A program made the position numbers and the translations under genes. A stretch of 64,000 nucleotides of DNA, from NCBI RefSeq assembly GCF_035607555.1, contig NZ_JAVHWZ010000005.1, positions 1-64,000 on the forward strand, given 5' to 3'. Below are positions 34,866 through 41,853 of this stretch, one piece after another. The stretch's first letter is position 1. Every line of letters begins with the position of its first letter. Below the pieces are notes generated by a model. That model was not told the DNA's origin and made no database searches. It worked only from the letters and a program-made list of their open reading frames with translations. This DNA is from Candidatus Bealeia paramacronuclearis (GTDB lineage: Bacteria; Pseudomonadota; Alphaproteobacteria; UBA9655).

Positions 34866-35026
34866 TAATCATATTGTGCTTTCAATTCTTCAAGAATTGC
34901 CTCATTTCGCTGGATTTCTGTCCTGAGCTCTGAGATTTCTGCCCAGATCTCAAGATCTTTAGCGGCCATGCCAGAGGCTGCTGGACTTGAGCGTGTACTC
35001 GATTCTGGTTTAATCATGTTTTTCAC
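34866..35026 (-). pseudogene. N-terminal part of the gene split by the IS701-like element
   Basis: GTG at 35026 overlaps the TGA of the preceding small gene (GTGA), which favours this start over the ATG at 35017. The sequence begins with a Ser/Ala-rich stretch and a coiled coil (WAEISELRTEIQRNEAILEELKAQYDY). It then meets the inserted element and ends on a shadow tail (TSYAVCSKRVGI). It continues at 33782. Confidence 0.75.
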
Positions 35027-35148
35027 CTGGCGAGACTCCTTTCGGCTTTATTTGCGCTCTGAGCGATGAAATGGCGTTTCTTGGTGGGGGAGGAGGTGAC
35101 TTCACCAAAAACCGCTCTTAAATCGCAAAATATCGAGAGAGTGATCAT
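35023..35148 (-). CDS. small protein (41 aa) in the early operon
   Basis: The ATG at 35148 lies one base after the TAA of the upstream gene, with GAGG seven bases before. The stop overlaps the next start as GTGA. The tight couplings on both sides argue that it is translated. It begins MITLSIFCDLRAVFGE and has a basic tail. Family unknown. Confidence 0.5.
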   Translation of the reverse strand: MITLSIFCDLRAVFGEVTSSPTKKRHFIAQSANKAERSLAR

Positions 35149-35149
35149 G

Positions 35150-35928
35150 TTATGCCTCATACCCTGCGCCGGTGTTGTCTTGAGAACACGTTGCTTCCTC
35201 CTCATAGTCGCTCAAAGCGTCTCGCGTGCCATACTCTTGGGCAATCCACTCCTCATCAAAGAGCGCTTGTCGGGTCTCAAAATGGTCGTCTTCACAGGGA
35301 TCTCTGAACTCTTCCCATCTCTCGTCTTCAAATGTGACGTCGTCTTCTGGTCGAAGGTCTTCGGAATCAACCTGATCTTCCAGTGGGATTTCAGTTTCTT
35401 GAGAGGATACTGTCTCAGCGGAGGCGTTCTCTTGGCATGAGTGGAGAGAAGAGGATGCAGCATCTGCCTTTGCGCAATCCATCCGGCCTAACGCCTCTTG
35501 CTGGACATTGAGAACCTCAAGGGCATTTGTGATCTCAGCCAATCGCGCCTCCACACGTTCTTCGAGAAGCTTTCGTTGGACAGCCTCATCGATATCCTCT
35601 GGAAACAAGCGTGGTCTTGCAAAGTCCGCCAAGGTCGACTCCCACATCAAACGATCCAAAAGACTCAAGCCTTGCCAGGGCGTCTGACAATCCGAAGTTT
35701 CAATCTTTTGACCTTGTGCTTCTTGGGCCTTCACAAACTCAGGAAACAGTTTCGTTTTGTCCTCTTCACTGGTCTCGGCAACGGCTTTTCTGAGCGCCGC
35801 TTCGCGAGATTCCTGAATCTCGGCAGGGAGCTCCTCTTTGCGGCTCAAAAGGGCTTGTCGTTGGTCGATCAGTTCCTTGTGACGGGTCTCTATTTGGAGC
35901 TCTGCTTCTGTTTTAGGAATGACACGAT
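35150..35928 (-). pseudogene. C-terminal part of the helical PW..LW family gene split by IS607
   Basis: The frame is open up to the IS607 end at 35929 with no start of its own beyond internal ATGs. It reads HRVIPKTEAELQIETRHKEL, then helices, CQTPWQGLSLLDRLMWEST, LFPEDIDEAVQRKLLEERVE, and a long acidic tail rich in Glu/Asp. The missing start is at 25981-26063. The family also includes 12769-13257 and 37971-38738. Confidence 0.75.
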
Positions 35929-35982
35929 GGGTTAATAACTTCTCTTTAAAACCTATCTAAACTTGTATATAGTTATCCAATT

Positions 35983-36606
35983 ATGGATAAGTTATTGAGT
36001 ATCAGAGAAGCCAGTCGTATTCTTGGAGTGTCAAATGGCACATTAAGGCGATGGGAAAAAGAGAGTCGCCTTGTTCCCGAAAGAACAGCGGGAGGACAAA
36101 GACGTTATCCTTTATCTGCCTTGCGCCCTCATCTTGTTCGCACTGAAAAGATAGATAGAAAAACGCTTTGCTATGCTCGTGTTTCCAGTCACGATCAACG
36201 GCAGGATTTGGAAAGACAAAAACAAGTCCTTGAGATGTATTGTGCAGCTCAAGGTTGGAAGTTTGAGACCATTGCGGATCTTGGCAGTGGTATGAATTAC
36301 AACAAAAAGGGTCTGAAGATCCTGATTAGTGCCATTTTAGACAGAGAAGCAGGTCGATTGGTTTTAACCCATAAAGACAGGCTGTTAAGATTTGGAGCAG
36401 AATTAATCTTTTCCATTTGTGAGATGAATCAGGTAGAAGTTGTGATTATCAATCAAGGGAAAGAACCCTCTTTTGAAGAGGAACTCGCCAAAGATGTGTT
36501 GGAAATTATCACTGTTTTTTCGGCCAGATTGTATGGTGCGAGAAGTAAAAAGAACAAGAAATTATTGGAAGGTCTGAAAGAAGCCTACGATGCTGTTAGT
36601 TCATAA
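35983..36606 (+). CDS. tnpA: IS607 serine recombinase TnpA (copy 2)
   Basis: 207 residues identical to the copy-1 protein, with the MerR-type helix-turn-helix and the catalytic serine in ARVSSHDQ. Intact. Confidence 0.93.
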   Translation: MDKLLSIREASRILGVSNGTLRRWEKESRLVPERTAGGQRRYPLSALRPHLVRTEKIDRKTLCYARVSSHDQRQDLERQKQVLEMYCAAQGWKFETIADLGSGMNYNKKGLKILISAILDREAGRLVLTHKDRLLRFGAELIFSICEMNQVEVVIINQGKEPSFEEELAKDVLEIITVFSARLYGARSKKNKKLLEGLKEAYDAVSS

Positions 36607-37786
36607 AGTAGAATTGAAGCCAAATAATAAGCAGGCGACTTATTTTAGAAAAGCCTGCGGTGTTGCACGCTTTGCTTATAATTGGGCTTTAGATCAATGG
36701 AAGAAACAATACCAGAATGGTGAGAAGCCTACAGAAATAAGCCTGCGTAAACTTCTCAATGCTTGTAAGGCGGAAGAATATCCTTGGATGCAAGAGGTCA
36801 CTAAAAATGCCCCTCAACAAGCCATCAAAAATTTAGGATCAGCTTTTAACCGCTTTTTCCGCAAACAGGGAGGATATCCCAAGTTTAAAAAGAAAGGAAT
36901 CAGGGATAGCTTTAGAGCGGACAATGGTCCGCCCCAAAAAGGAGAGTCTGCCATTCGTGTGACAGGTAAAAAGATTCAAATTCCTTGTTTGGGATGGGTC
37001 AAAATAACAGAGAATTTGAGATTTCAAGGACAAATAAAATCCTTGACGATCTCAAGAGTTGCAGACCGATGGTTTGCATCCATCAGTGTTGAAATAGACA
37101 AACTGCCTCATGTACGCAAGAACCAAGGTATTGTGGGTGTGGATTTGGGTATTACAAAACTGGCAACTTTATCCAATGGCATGGTTGTTGAGGGAGCAAA
37201 GGCACATACCGCTTTGCTGAAGAAGTTAAAACGATCTTCTCGACAGCTATCTCGTAAAGATAAAAAGAGTATGAATTTTAAAAAGCATACTCAAAAACTG
37301 GCACGTCTTCACGCCCGAATCGCTAATATCAGACGTGATTATCTCCATAAGGCAACAACCGATATTGTCCTGAATCATCATGAAATTGGCATTGAAAACC
37401 TAAATGTCAAAGGTATGTCAGCGAACAGAAAATTAGCTCGACATATTTTAGATCAGTCTTTTTATGAATTCAGGCGTCAATTGGAATATAAGGCAGGTCT
37501 CTATAATGCTCAAATTTTTGTTGCTGATCGGTTCTTTCCGTCAAGCAAGCTCTGCCATAGCTGCGGATGTGTTTATGCGGATTTAAAGTTGTCGGAGAGA
37601 CATTGGACGTGTCCACATTGCAACCAATCTCATGACAGAGATGTGAATGCAGCCCTTAATTTACAACGTTTATGTACGGGCAGCTCGCCCGAAACTTATG
37701 CCTGTGGAGTGGGAAGCTCTGGCTCATTTGCTCGTCAAATAAGTGAAACTACCTGCGTTGAATCAGGAATACAACACCATGCGTAA
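36590..37786 (+). CDS. tnpB: TnpB, RNA-guided nuclease of IS607 (copy 2)
   Basis: 398 residues identical to the copy-1 protein, with all RuvC acids and the zinc ribbon. The right end and expected guide differ from copy 1 because the flank from 37832 onward (GTCGATGATACTGAAG) is different. It overlaps tnpA by 17 bases. Confidence 0.93.
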   Translation: MLLVHKVELKPNNKQATYFRKACGVARFAYNWALDQWKKQYQNGEKPTEISLRKLLNACKAEEYPWMQEVTKNAPQQAIKNLGSAFNRFFRKQGGYPKFKKKGIRDSFRADNGPPQKGESAIRVTGKKIQIPCLGWVKITENLRFQGQIKSLTISRVADRWFASISVEIDKLPHVRKNQGIVGVDLGITKLATLSNGMVVEGAKAHTALLKKLKRSSRQLSRKDKKSMNFKKHTQKLARLHARIANIRRDYLHKATTDIVLNHHEIGIENLNVKGMSANRKLARHILDQSFYEFRRQLEYKAGLYNAQIFVADRFFPSSKLCHSCGCVYADLKLSERHWTCPHCNQSHDRDVNAALNLQRLCTGSSPETYACGVGSSGSFARQISETTCVESGIQHHA

Positions 37787-37970
37787 CTTTAGTAAAATAT
37801 GGTTAGGTTTGGATAAGTTTGTAAGAGCGGTGTCGATGATACTGAAGCTGATGTCGGAAATCCGTAAGATTGCTCTTGTGTGTTTTGATCTGACACGGTC
37901 TGTCTCCTCGTGTTGTTTTCAACGGTTTCAAAAGTTTTGATTGTCTTCATCGCGATATCAAGTCACTTTT

Positions 37971-38738
37971 TTAACAAAGCGCATATTTTTTGTCTTGAGT
38001 GGTGTCACTCTCACATCTCTTTTGATCAATCAGAGACAGAAAACTCATTGGAGTACACACTTCAAAAACTGACACCTCATATGCTGAGGGGATGTACGTC
38101 AGTCCCAAGATTTCATGTAAAGCTTTGCGAAACTCAATGTTTTCCCAAGAATTAACGCTAATTGCGTCTTGAGTTGCATGAAAATTGATTGTCATTTTTT
38201 GAGTCAGCATCTCAGGAGTTCCTTTCTCAGAGGTTGCAATAGCTTTCGGAGTGTCTTCAGGTGCAGTCGCAGAAGTGTCTTGTGCAACGTCGCCCAGTGC
38301 CATGCCACGATACTGCAGAGCAAGTTCTGCGAGTTCTTGCTCAACCTCCCGCAATCGATCTGCCGTTTTTTCTTCAAGAAGCTGCCGTTCAACCTCTTCC
38401 GTCACGTCGCCTTGAAACAGCGATTTTGAGATCCATTGAGACAAAAATGAAGTCCACAACAAACCATCCAGATAACTCAGCTGATCCCAAGGCGTCGGGT
38501 TGGTTTCCGTTTGCAGCGAATTTCCCTTTTGGTTTTCGTCTTCAACAAACATCAAAAACACATCCGCTTTTTGGGCGTCAGTGAACTCACAAACGGCTTG
38601 TCTCAAAAGCGCTTCTCTCGCGTAGAGGATTTCTGACGTCAATGTGTCCTTGCGGTTGATCAAAGTCGCGTGTTGTTCTCTCAGTTGGTGTTGTCTGAAC
38701 TCAATGCGTTGCTGTTTTTGGTATGTCCCTATCATCAT
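37971..38738 (-). CDS. hypothetical helical protein, PW..LW family (third member)
   Basis: 255 residues. The N-terminal helical hairpin (QQRIEFRQHQLREQHATLINRKD) is followed by NPTPWDQLSYLDGLLWTSFL, then LFQGDVTEEVERQLLEEKTADRLREVEQEL. A distinct C-terminal third (TQDAISVNSWENIEFRKAL) follows. Order and spacing of motifs match the split gene at 35150-35928 and the gene at 12769-13257. The start overlaps the Rep-like gene by 38 bases, so the two are probably cotranscribed. Function unknown. Confidence 0.6.
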   Translation of the reverse strand: MMIGTYQKQQRIEFRQHQLREQHATLINRKDTLTSEILYAREALLRQAVCEFTDAQKADVFLMFVEDENQKGNSLQTETNPTPWDQLSYLDGLLWTSFLSQWISKSLFQGDVTEEVERQLLEEKTADRLREVEQELAELALQYRGMALGDVAQDTSATAPEDTPKAIATSEKGTPEMLTQKMTINFHATQDAISVNSWENIEFRKALHEILGLTYIPSAYEVSVFEVCTPMSFLSLIDQKRCESDTTQDKKYALC

Positions 38739-39918
38739 AAACGAAACCTTTTTTGTTCAGGATGTTTTCGAGGTTTTCAGACTTCAAAACCCATGACAGA
38801 TAAGCCCCATTCCATTTGGAGCCGCCTTCTCCCATGAGATATTTTGAGCGTGCAATGCGAATGCAAATTGCGCCCCACTTTTCAAGGTCTCCGCTACAAT
38901 AAGTGTTGAGTGTCGCTTCCATACGTTGCGCGAGATCTTTTGTGATGGTTTGACTATCTCCTTCTCCTATCGGTTTTCCGACCCAGGTCTTCCAAATGGA
39001 AAGCATGCTTTTGCCGATTTCTGAGAGTGTGTAGATTTGTTCTTCTGGTTTTTTGTCTTTCCGCGCTGAGTTGGCATGACGTGCGGTGACGGTTTCCGTG
39101 TCGTTTCTCCTTCTTGCGAGCTCTTCAGACTTGACGTTTGGTTTGTCGGTTGAAAGTGTAACGGATGTTTGTGCCGCGTTGCTGCCCTGTGTTTCGTCAG
39201 ACCCAGTGGGGCTATCCTCTCTTAAGATAAGATTGTTATTAAAGACTGTATATAAAGGACTGGCCAATTCGGACTCTGCGTAATGGCCATTTTGGCCGTT
39301 ACAGGGATTTTCCTGGTTTTGCGAGGCGTCGGAAGGATACTTGAGCTTCCGAGAAAAGGGCGAGACTTTTGTCTCTTCAATGGGCAATTGTCGCGTTCTT
39401 GGAAACACCACATCGGCCACAGGATCGTTCCGAAAATAATGTGTCAGATTTGTATCGCGATCATAATAACTGAGATAGAGTTTGCCTCGAAAAAGATTCC
39501 CTCTTTTAAGAGCCTCAAAATAAGCAGATTTGCTGGTGTATTTCACACCGACTTTGGCAAACTCACGATTAAATTTCTTGCGGCGCATATGCACCTCTTC
39601 GCACATCGAGTCACCTTCTCGATATAATGGATGATGTGGTGCTGGTTCCGAGAATTTGTGAAACGTATTGCGTCTCAAGAACCGTTGCTCAAGATAAGTA
39701 CACAGCAGAGCAGTATCATTTCTCAATATTTTGGCCATATCAAAGTTGAAGTTCCCCGATTTGGGAGAAATTTGTGTTGGATTAATGTCTTCATGAGTGC
39801 TCCACAGGCGCGGAGTTTGACGTTTTGGCTTTTCATTGAGAGACAGGATCTCTCGGCAACGCTCCGCAACAGCGGCTTTAAAATTAGAAACGGTCGGAAG
39901 TGACTGTGTTTCGAGCAT
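38701..39918 (-). CDS. putative replication initiation protein (phage/plasmid Rep-like)
   Basis: 405 residues; AGGAG precedes the ATG at 39918. A central block (MRRKKFNREFAKVGVKYTSK, then GKLYLSYYDRDTNLTHYFRND) resembles winged-helix proteins of rickettsial-type plasmids. The C-terminal GAICIRIARSKYLMGE and WNGAYLSWVLKSENLENIL resemble the end of phage replication O-like proteins. The middle is Ser/Thr/Glu-rich and disordered. It is divergent from a parA pair across a 452-bp intergenic region, as in many plasmid basic replicons. Assignment is from pattern memory and is tentative. Confidence 0.5.
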   Translation of the reverse strand: MLETQSLPTVSNFKAAVAERCREILSLNEKPKRQTPRLWSTHEDINPTQISPKSGNFNFDMAKILRNDTALLCTYLEQRFLRRNTFHKFSEPAPHHPLYREGDSMCEEVHMRRKKFNREFAKVGVKYTSKSAYFEALKRGNLFRGKLYLSYYDRDTNLTHYFRNDPVADVVFPRTRQLPIEETKVSPFSRKLKYPSDASQNQENPCNGQNGHYAESELASPLYTVFNNNLILREDSPTGSDETQGSNAAQTSVTLSTDKPNVKSEELARRRNDTETVTARHANSARKDKKPEEQIYTLSEIGKSMLSIWKTWVGKPIGEGDSQTITKDLAQRMEATLNTYCSGDLEKWGAICIRIARSKYLMGEGGSKWNGAYLSWVLKSENLENILNKKGFVYDDRDIPKTATH

Positions 39919-40370
39919 TCTTATTCTCCTCTAAGTTGAGGTTCAGAATGCTGTGGGTCTTTGAAAAGTGAGAGAAAGCCTCGGATGCAACACACATAAC
40001 ATCTCCAGCGACTTTTTGCTGAAAAATATTATTGTATTTGTTTTGCATTCGAGATATCCTTCTCTCACTAATTCAAAAGCTGGATCGCATTCTGAACTAG
40101 GATTTAATGGTTAAAGAGGCGAAAGCCTCTTTTTCCATGTTTGGGTTAAAGTTAAGATGAATCTTAACAAAAAATTTAACATTGAGTATTCGCCAAACAT
40201 TTACATTTTACAAGTTATATTTCGAGTTCCATGGGATTGAATAGAGGAAGTCCTTTTTGTGTTTGATTCAATTGCGAACTCTCTAAAAATAAGATTGCAT
40301 TTTTCTGATATGAGTTTTATACATTTTTAGTGTGTATTCAGTATTTTATTAAAACTGAAAAGATATCAAA
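39919..40370. other. 452-bp divergent intergenic region, possible second origin or control region
   Basis: Contains the inverted-repeat structure and terminator listed next. It then has an AT-rich stretch with AAGTTAAGATGAATCTTAAC, a dyad at 40150-40169. No gene. Promoters for the Rep-like gene (left) and parA (right) must lie here. Confidence 0.45.
39941..40135 (+). ncRNA. candidate regulatory RNA with long stem and terminator
   Basis: GTTCAGAATGC at 39941-39951 pairs perfectly with GCATTCTGAAC at 40087-40097. Just inside, TTGAAAAGTGAGAGAA (39961-39976) pairs with the complement of TTCTCTCACTAATTCAA (40060-40076). The stem is followed by a strong terminator, AAAGAGGC-GAAA-GCCTCTTT-TT, at 40113-40134. 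The arrangement fits a structured transcript controlling replication, or an origin dyad. Confidence 0.4.
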
Positions 40371-41021
40371 ATGATTATTGTTGTCGGTGGCATTAAAGGT
40401 GGTTCTGGTAAAACAACTATTGCCACAAATCTTGCTATCATCAAGGCTTTGAATGGATCGGATCTGTTGTTAATAGATGCTGATGACCAAGAAACGGCCA
40501 CAGACTTTTCAATTTTGCGTAATGATGTGGCTGCTGCAAGGCCACGCTATACCAATATTAAACTCACAGGGGCGGCCGTCCGTACAGAAACGCAGCAACT
40601 CTGCCAAAAATACAAAGATATCATTATTGATACCGGCGGTCGTGATACCTCGAGTCAAAGAGCAGCATTGTCTGTAGCAGATATCGTTTTGATTCCGTTT
40701 GTTCCTCGATCTTTTGATATTTGGACATTGGGACAGATTGAAACGATTATTACAGAAATGAAATTAAGTAATCCCTCATTGCGTGCTTATAGTTTTCTCA
40801 ATCGAGCAGATCCAAGAAGCCAAGACAATGCAGGAGCCGCTCAATTGCTTCAAGAGAATACCTCTTTGCACTTTATTGATACACCCTTGATAGCCAGAAA
40901 AGCATTTGGGAACGCCTCTGCTCAAGGGCTGTCTGTTGTTGAGATTGTTCCTTCAGATAGTAAGGCTCTTGATGAGATAATGAATCTATATAGATATATA
41001 TATGATATCAAATCAAAATAA
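40371..41021 (+). CDS. parA: ParA-family partition ATPase, second system
   Basis: 216 residues with Walker A KGGSGKTTIATNLA at ~10-23, LLLIDADDQETATDF, and Walker B DIIIDTGGRDTSS. It is of short type without an N-terminal helix-turn-helix. It differs clearly from the ParA at 30497-31132 (different P-loop and switch sequences). No Shine-Dalgarno is evident, only AAAGATATC before the ATG. It is followed by a ribbon-helix-helix gene. Confidence 0.88.
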   Translation: MIIVVGGIKGGSGKTTIATNLAIIKALNGSDLLLIDADDQETATDFSILRNDVAAARPRYTNIKLTGAAVRTETQQLCQKYKDIIIDTGGRDTSSQRAALSVADIVLIPFVPRSFDIWTLGQIETIITEMKLSNPSLRAYSFLNRADPRSQDNAGAAQLLQENTSLHFIDTPLIARKAFGNASAQGLSVVEIVPSDSKALDEIMNLYRYIYDIKSK

Positions 41022-41051
41022 AAAAAGCATTAAATTCATGGAGATTTAATC

Positions 41052-41333
41052 ATGGCAATTGTAGGTAAACCAGAAAAAAAATCAGCATCGGAAAAAGATA
41101 TTTTTGATCTTATTAACAGAGGAGGCAGTGTTTCTACGCAAGCAAAATCAAGCGCAGATTTAGAGTTAAAAGAAAAACAACTCTCTTTAAGAGTGCCGCT
41201 TCCCCTCATAGACAAGATCGCCACAAGTATTAAAAAACGGACAATTCGAATTCCAAGACACACTTGGATTCTTGAGGCAATTATAGAAAAGCTTTCTAAA
41301 GAAGAAGAGGCAAAGAATAATATGAAACCCTAG
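41052..41333 (+). CDS. ribbon-helix-helix partner of the second ParA
   Basis: 93 residues with GGAG seven bases before the ATG. The N-terminus is polar and the C-terminal half (KQLSLRVPLPLIDKIATSIKKR...PRHTWILEAIIEKLSKEEE) has the strand-helix-helix pattern of CopG-like DNA-binding proteins. Expected to bind the partition site and its own promoter. Confidence 0.65.
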   Translation: MAIVGKPEKKSASEKDIFDLINRGGSVSTQAKSSADLELKEKQLSLRVPLPLIDKIATSIKKRTIRIPRHTWILEAIIEKLSKEEEAKNNMKP

Positions 41334-41391
41334 CTCAAATCGCAAAATATCGCGATTAAAGGCTATTTGGCGTCGTTAGTTTTCGTCTGGT

Positions 41392-41688
41392 TTACACCTC
41401 AGCATTTAGTTCATCCACAAAGCTCTTGCTGGGCTTAACCCGGAGACGCTTCTTAGCGGGGATATCCAATAGCTCGCCAGTCCTTGGATTTCTGGCCTTT
41501 CGGGACTTGGAGGTCACCATCTCCAACTTGAGGAACTCTTTGATCATCACAGTCTCGCCGGCTTGAATGTGCTCTTTGGTCTTTTTCAAAAACTGCTCGA
41601 TCACAATGTGCACAAGAGATTTGCTGACTTTACCGCTCGAGAAAAATCCTGCGACTTCCTCAATTAGGTCGGGTAGATGAATCGTCAT
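41392..41688 (-). CDS. HU/IHF-family DNA-binding protein
   Basis: 98 residues from the ATG at 41688, selected because AAGGAG lies just upstream. The fold pattern is clear: MTIHLPDLIEEVAGFFSSGKVSKS, LVHIVIEQFLKKTKEHIQAGETVMIKEF, then SRKARNPRTGELLDIPAKKRL with the DNA-binding arm proline. It bends and wraps DNA. In a phage it would serve DNA condensation, replication or packaging. It is the last gene in the leftward virion module. Confidence 0.88.
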   Translation of the reverse strand: MTIHLPDLIEEVAGFFSSGKVSKSLVHIVIEQFLKKTKEHIQAGETVMIKEFLKLEMVTSKSRKARNPRTGELLDIPAKKRLRVKPSKSFVDELNAEV

Positions 41689-41853
41689 GGGGATCTCCTT
41701 CTCGTCAAATGCAATTGTTGCTTGATGTTTCTCACAAAAGCGCCTGAACAATCAACTGATTTTTTTCTGATTTTTACGCTCCAATGGTCACGCTTTTACT
41801 TCTGGGCATCGGCCTTCAGGCAGTCAGCCATGGTCTTCTGGTCGGATGCCTTT

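Larger units (their letters stand above)
35929..37831 (+). mobile_element. IS607-family element, copy 2
   Basis: Same 1903-bp length and the same two proteins as copy 1, in inverted orientation. The 5' end GGGTTAATAAC is at 35929 and the 3' end AAGAGCGGT at 37831. Only one leader difference was noticed: ACTTCTC here against ACTGCTC in copy 1. Confidence 0.92.

Noticed and set aside
35119-41353. Shared sequence AAATCGCAAAATATCG at 35119 and 41337 as attachment sites
   Set aside because: A 16-base AT-rich match in a 64-kb window can occur by chance. One copy is inside a coding frame, and neither flanks a consistent unit.
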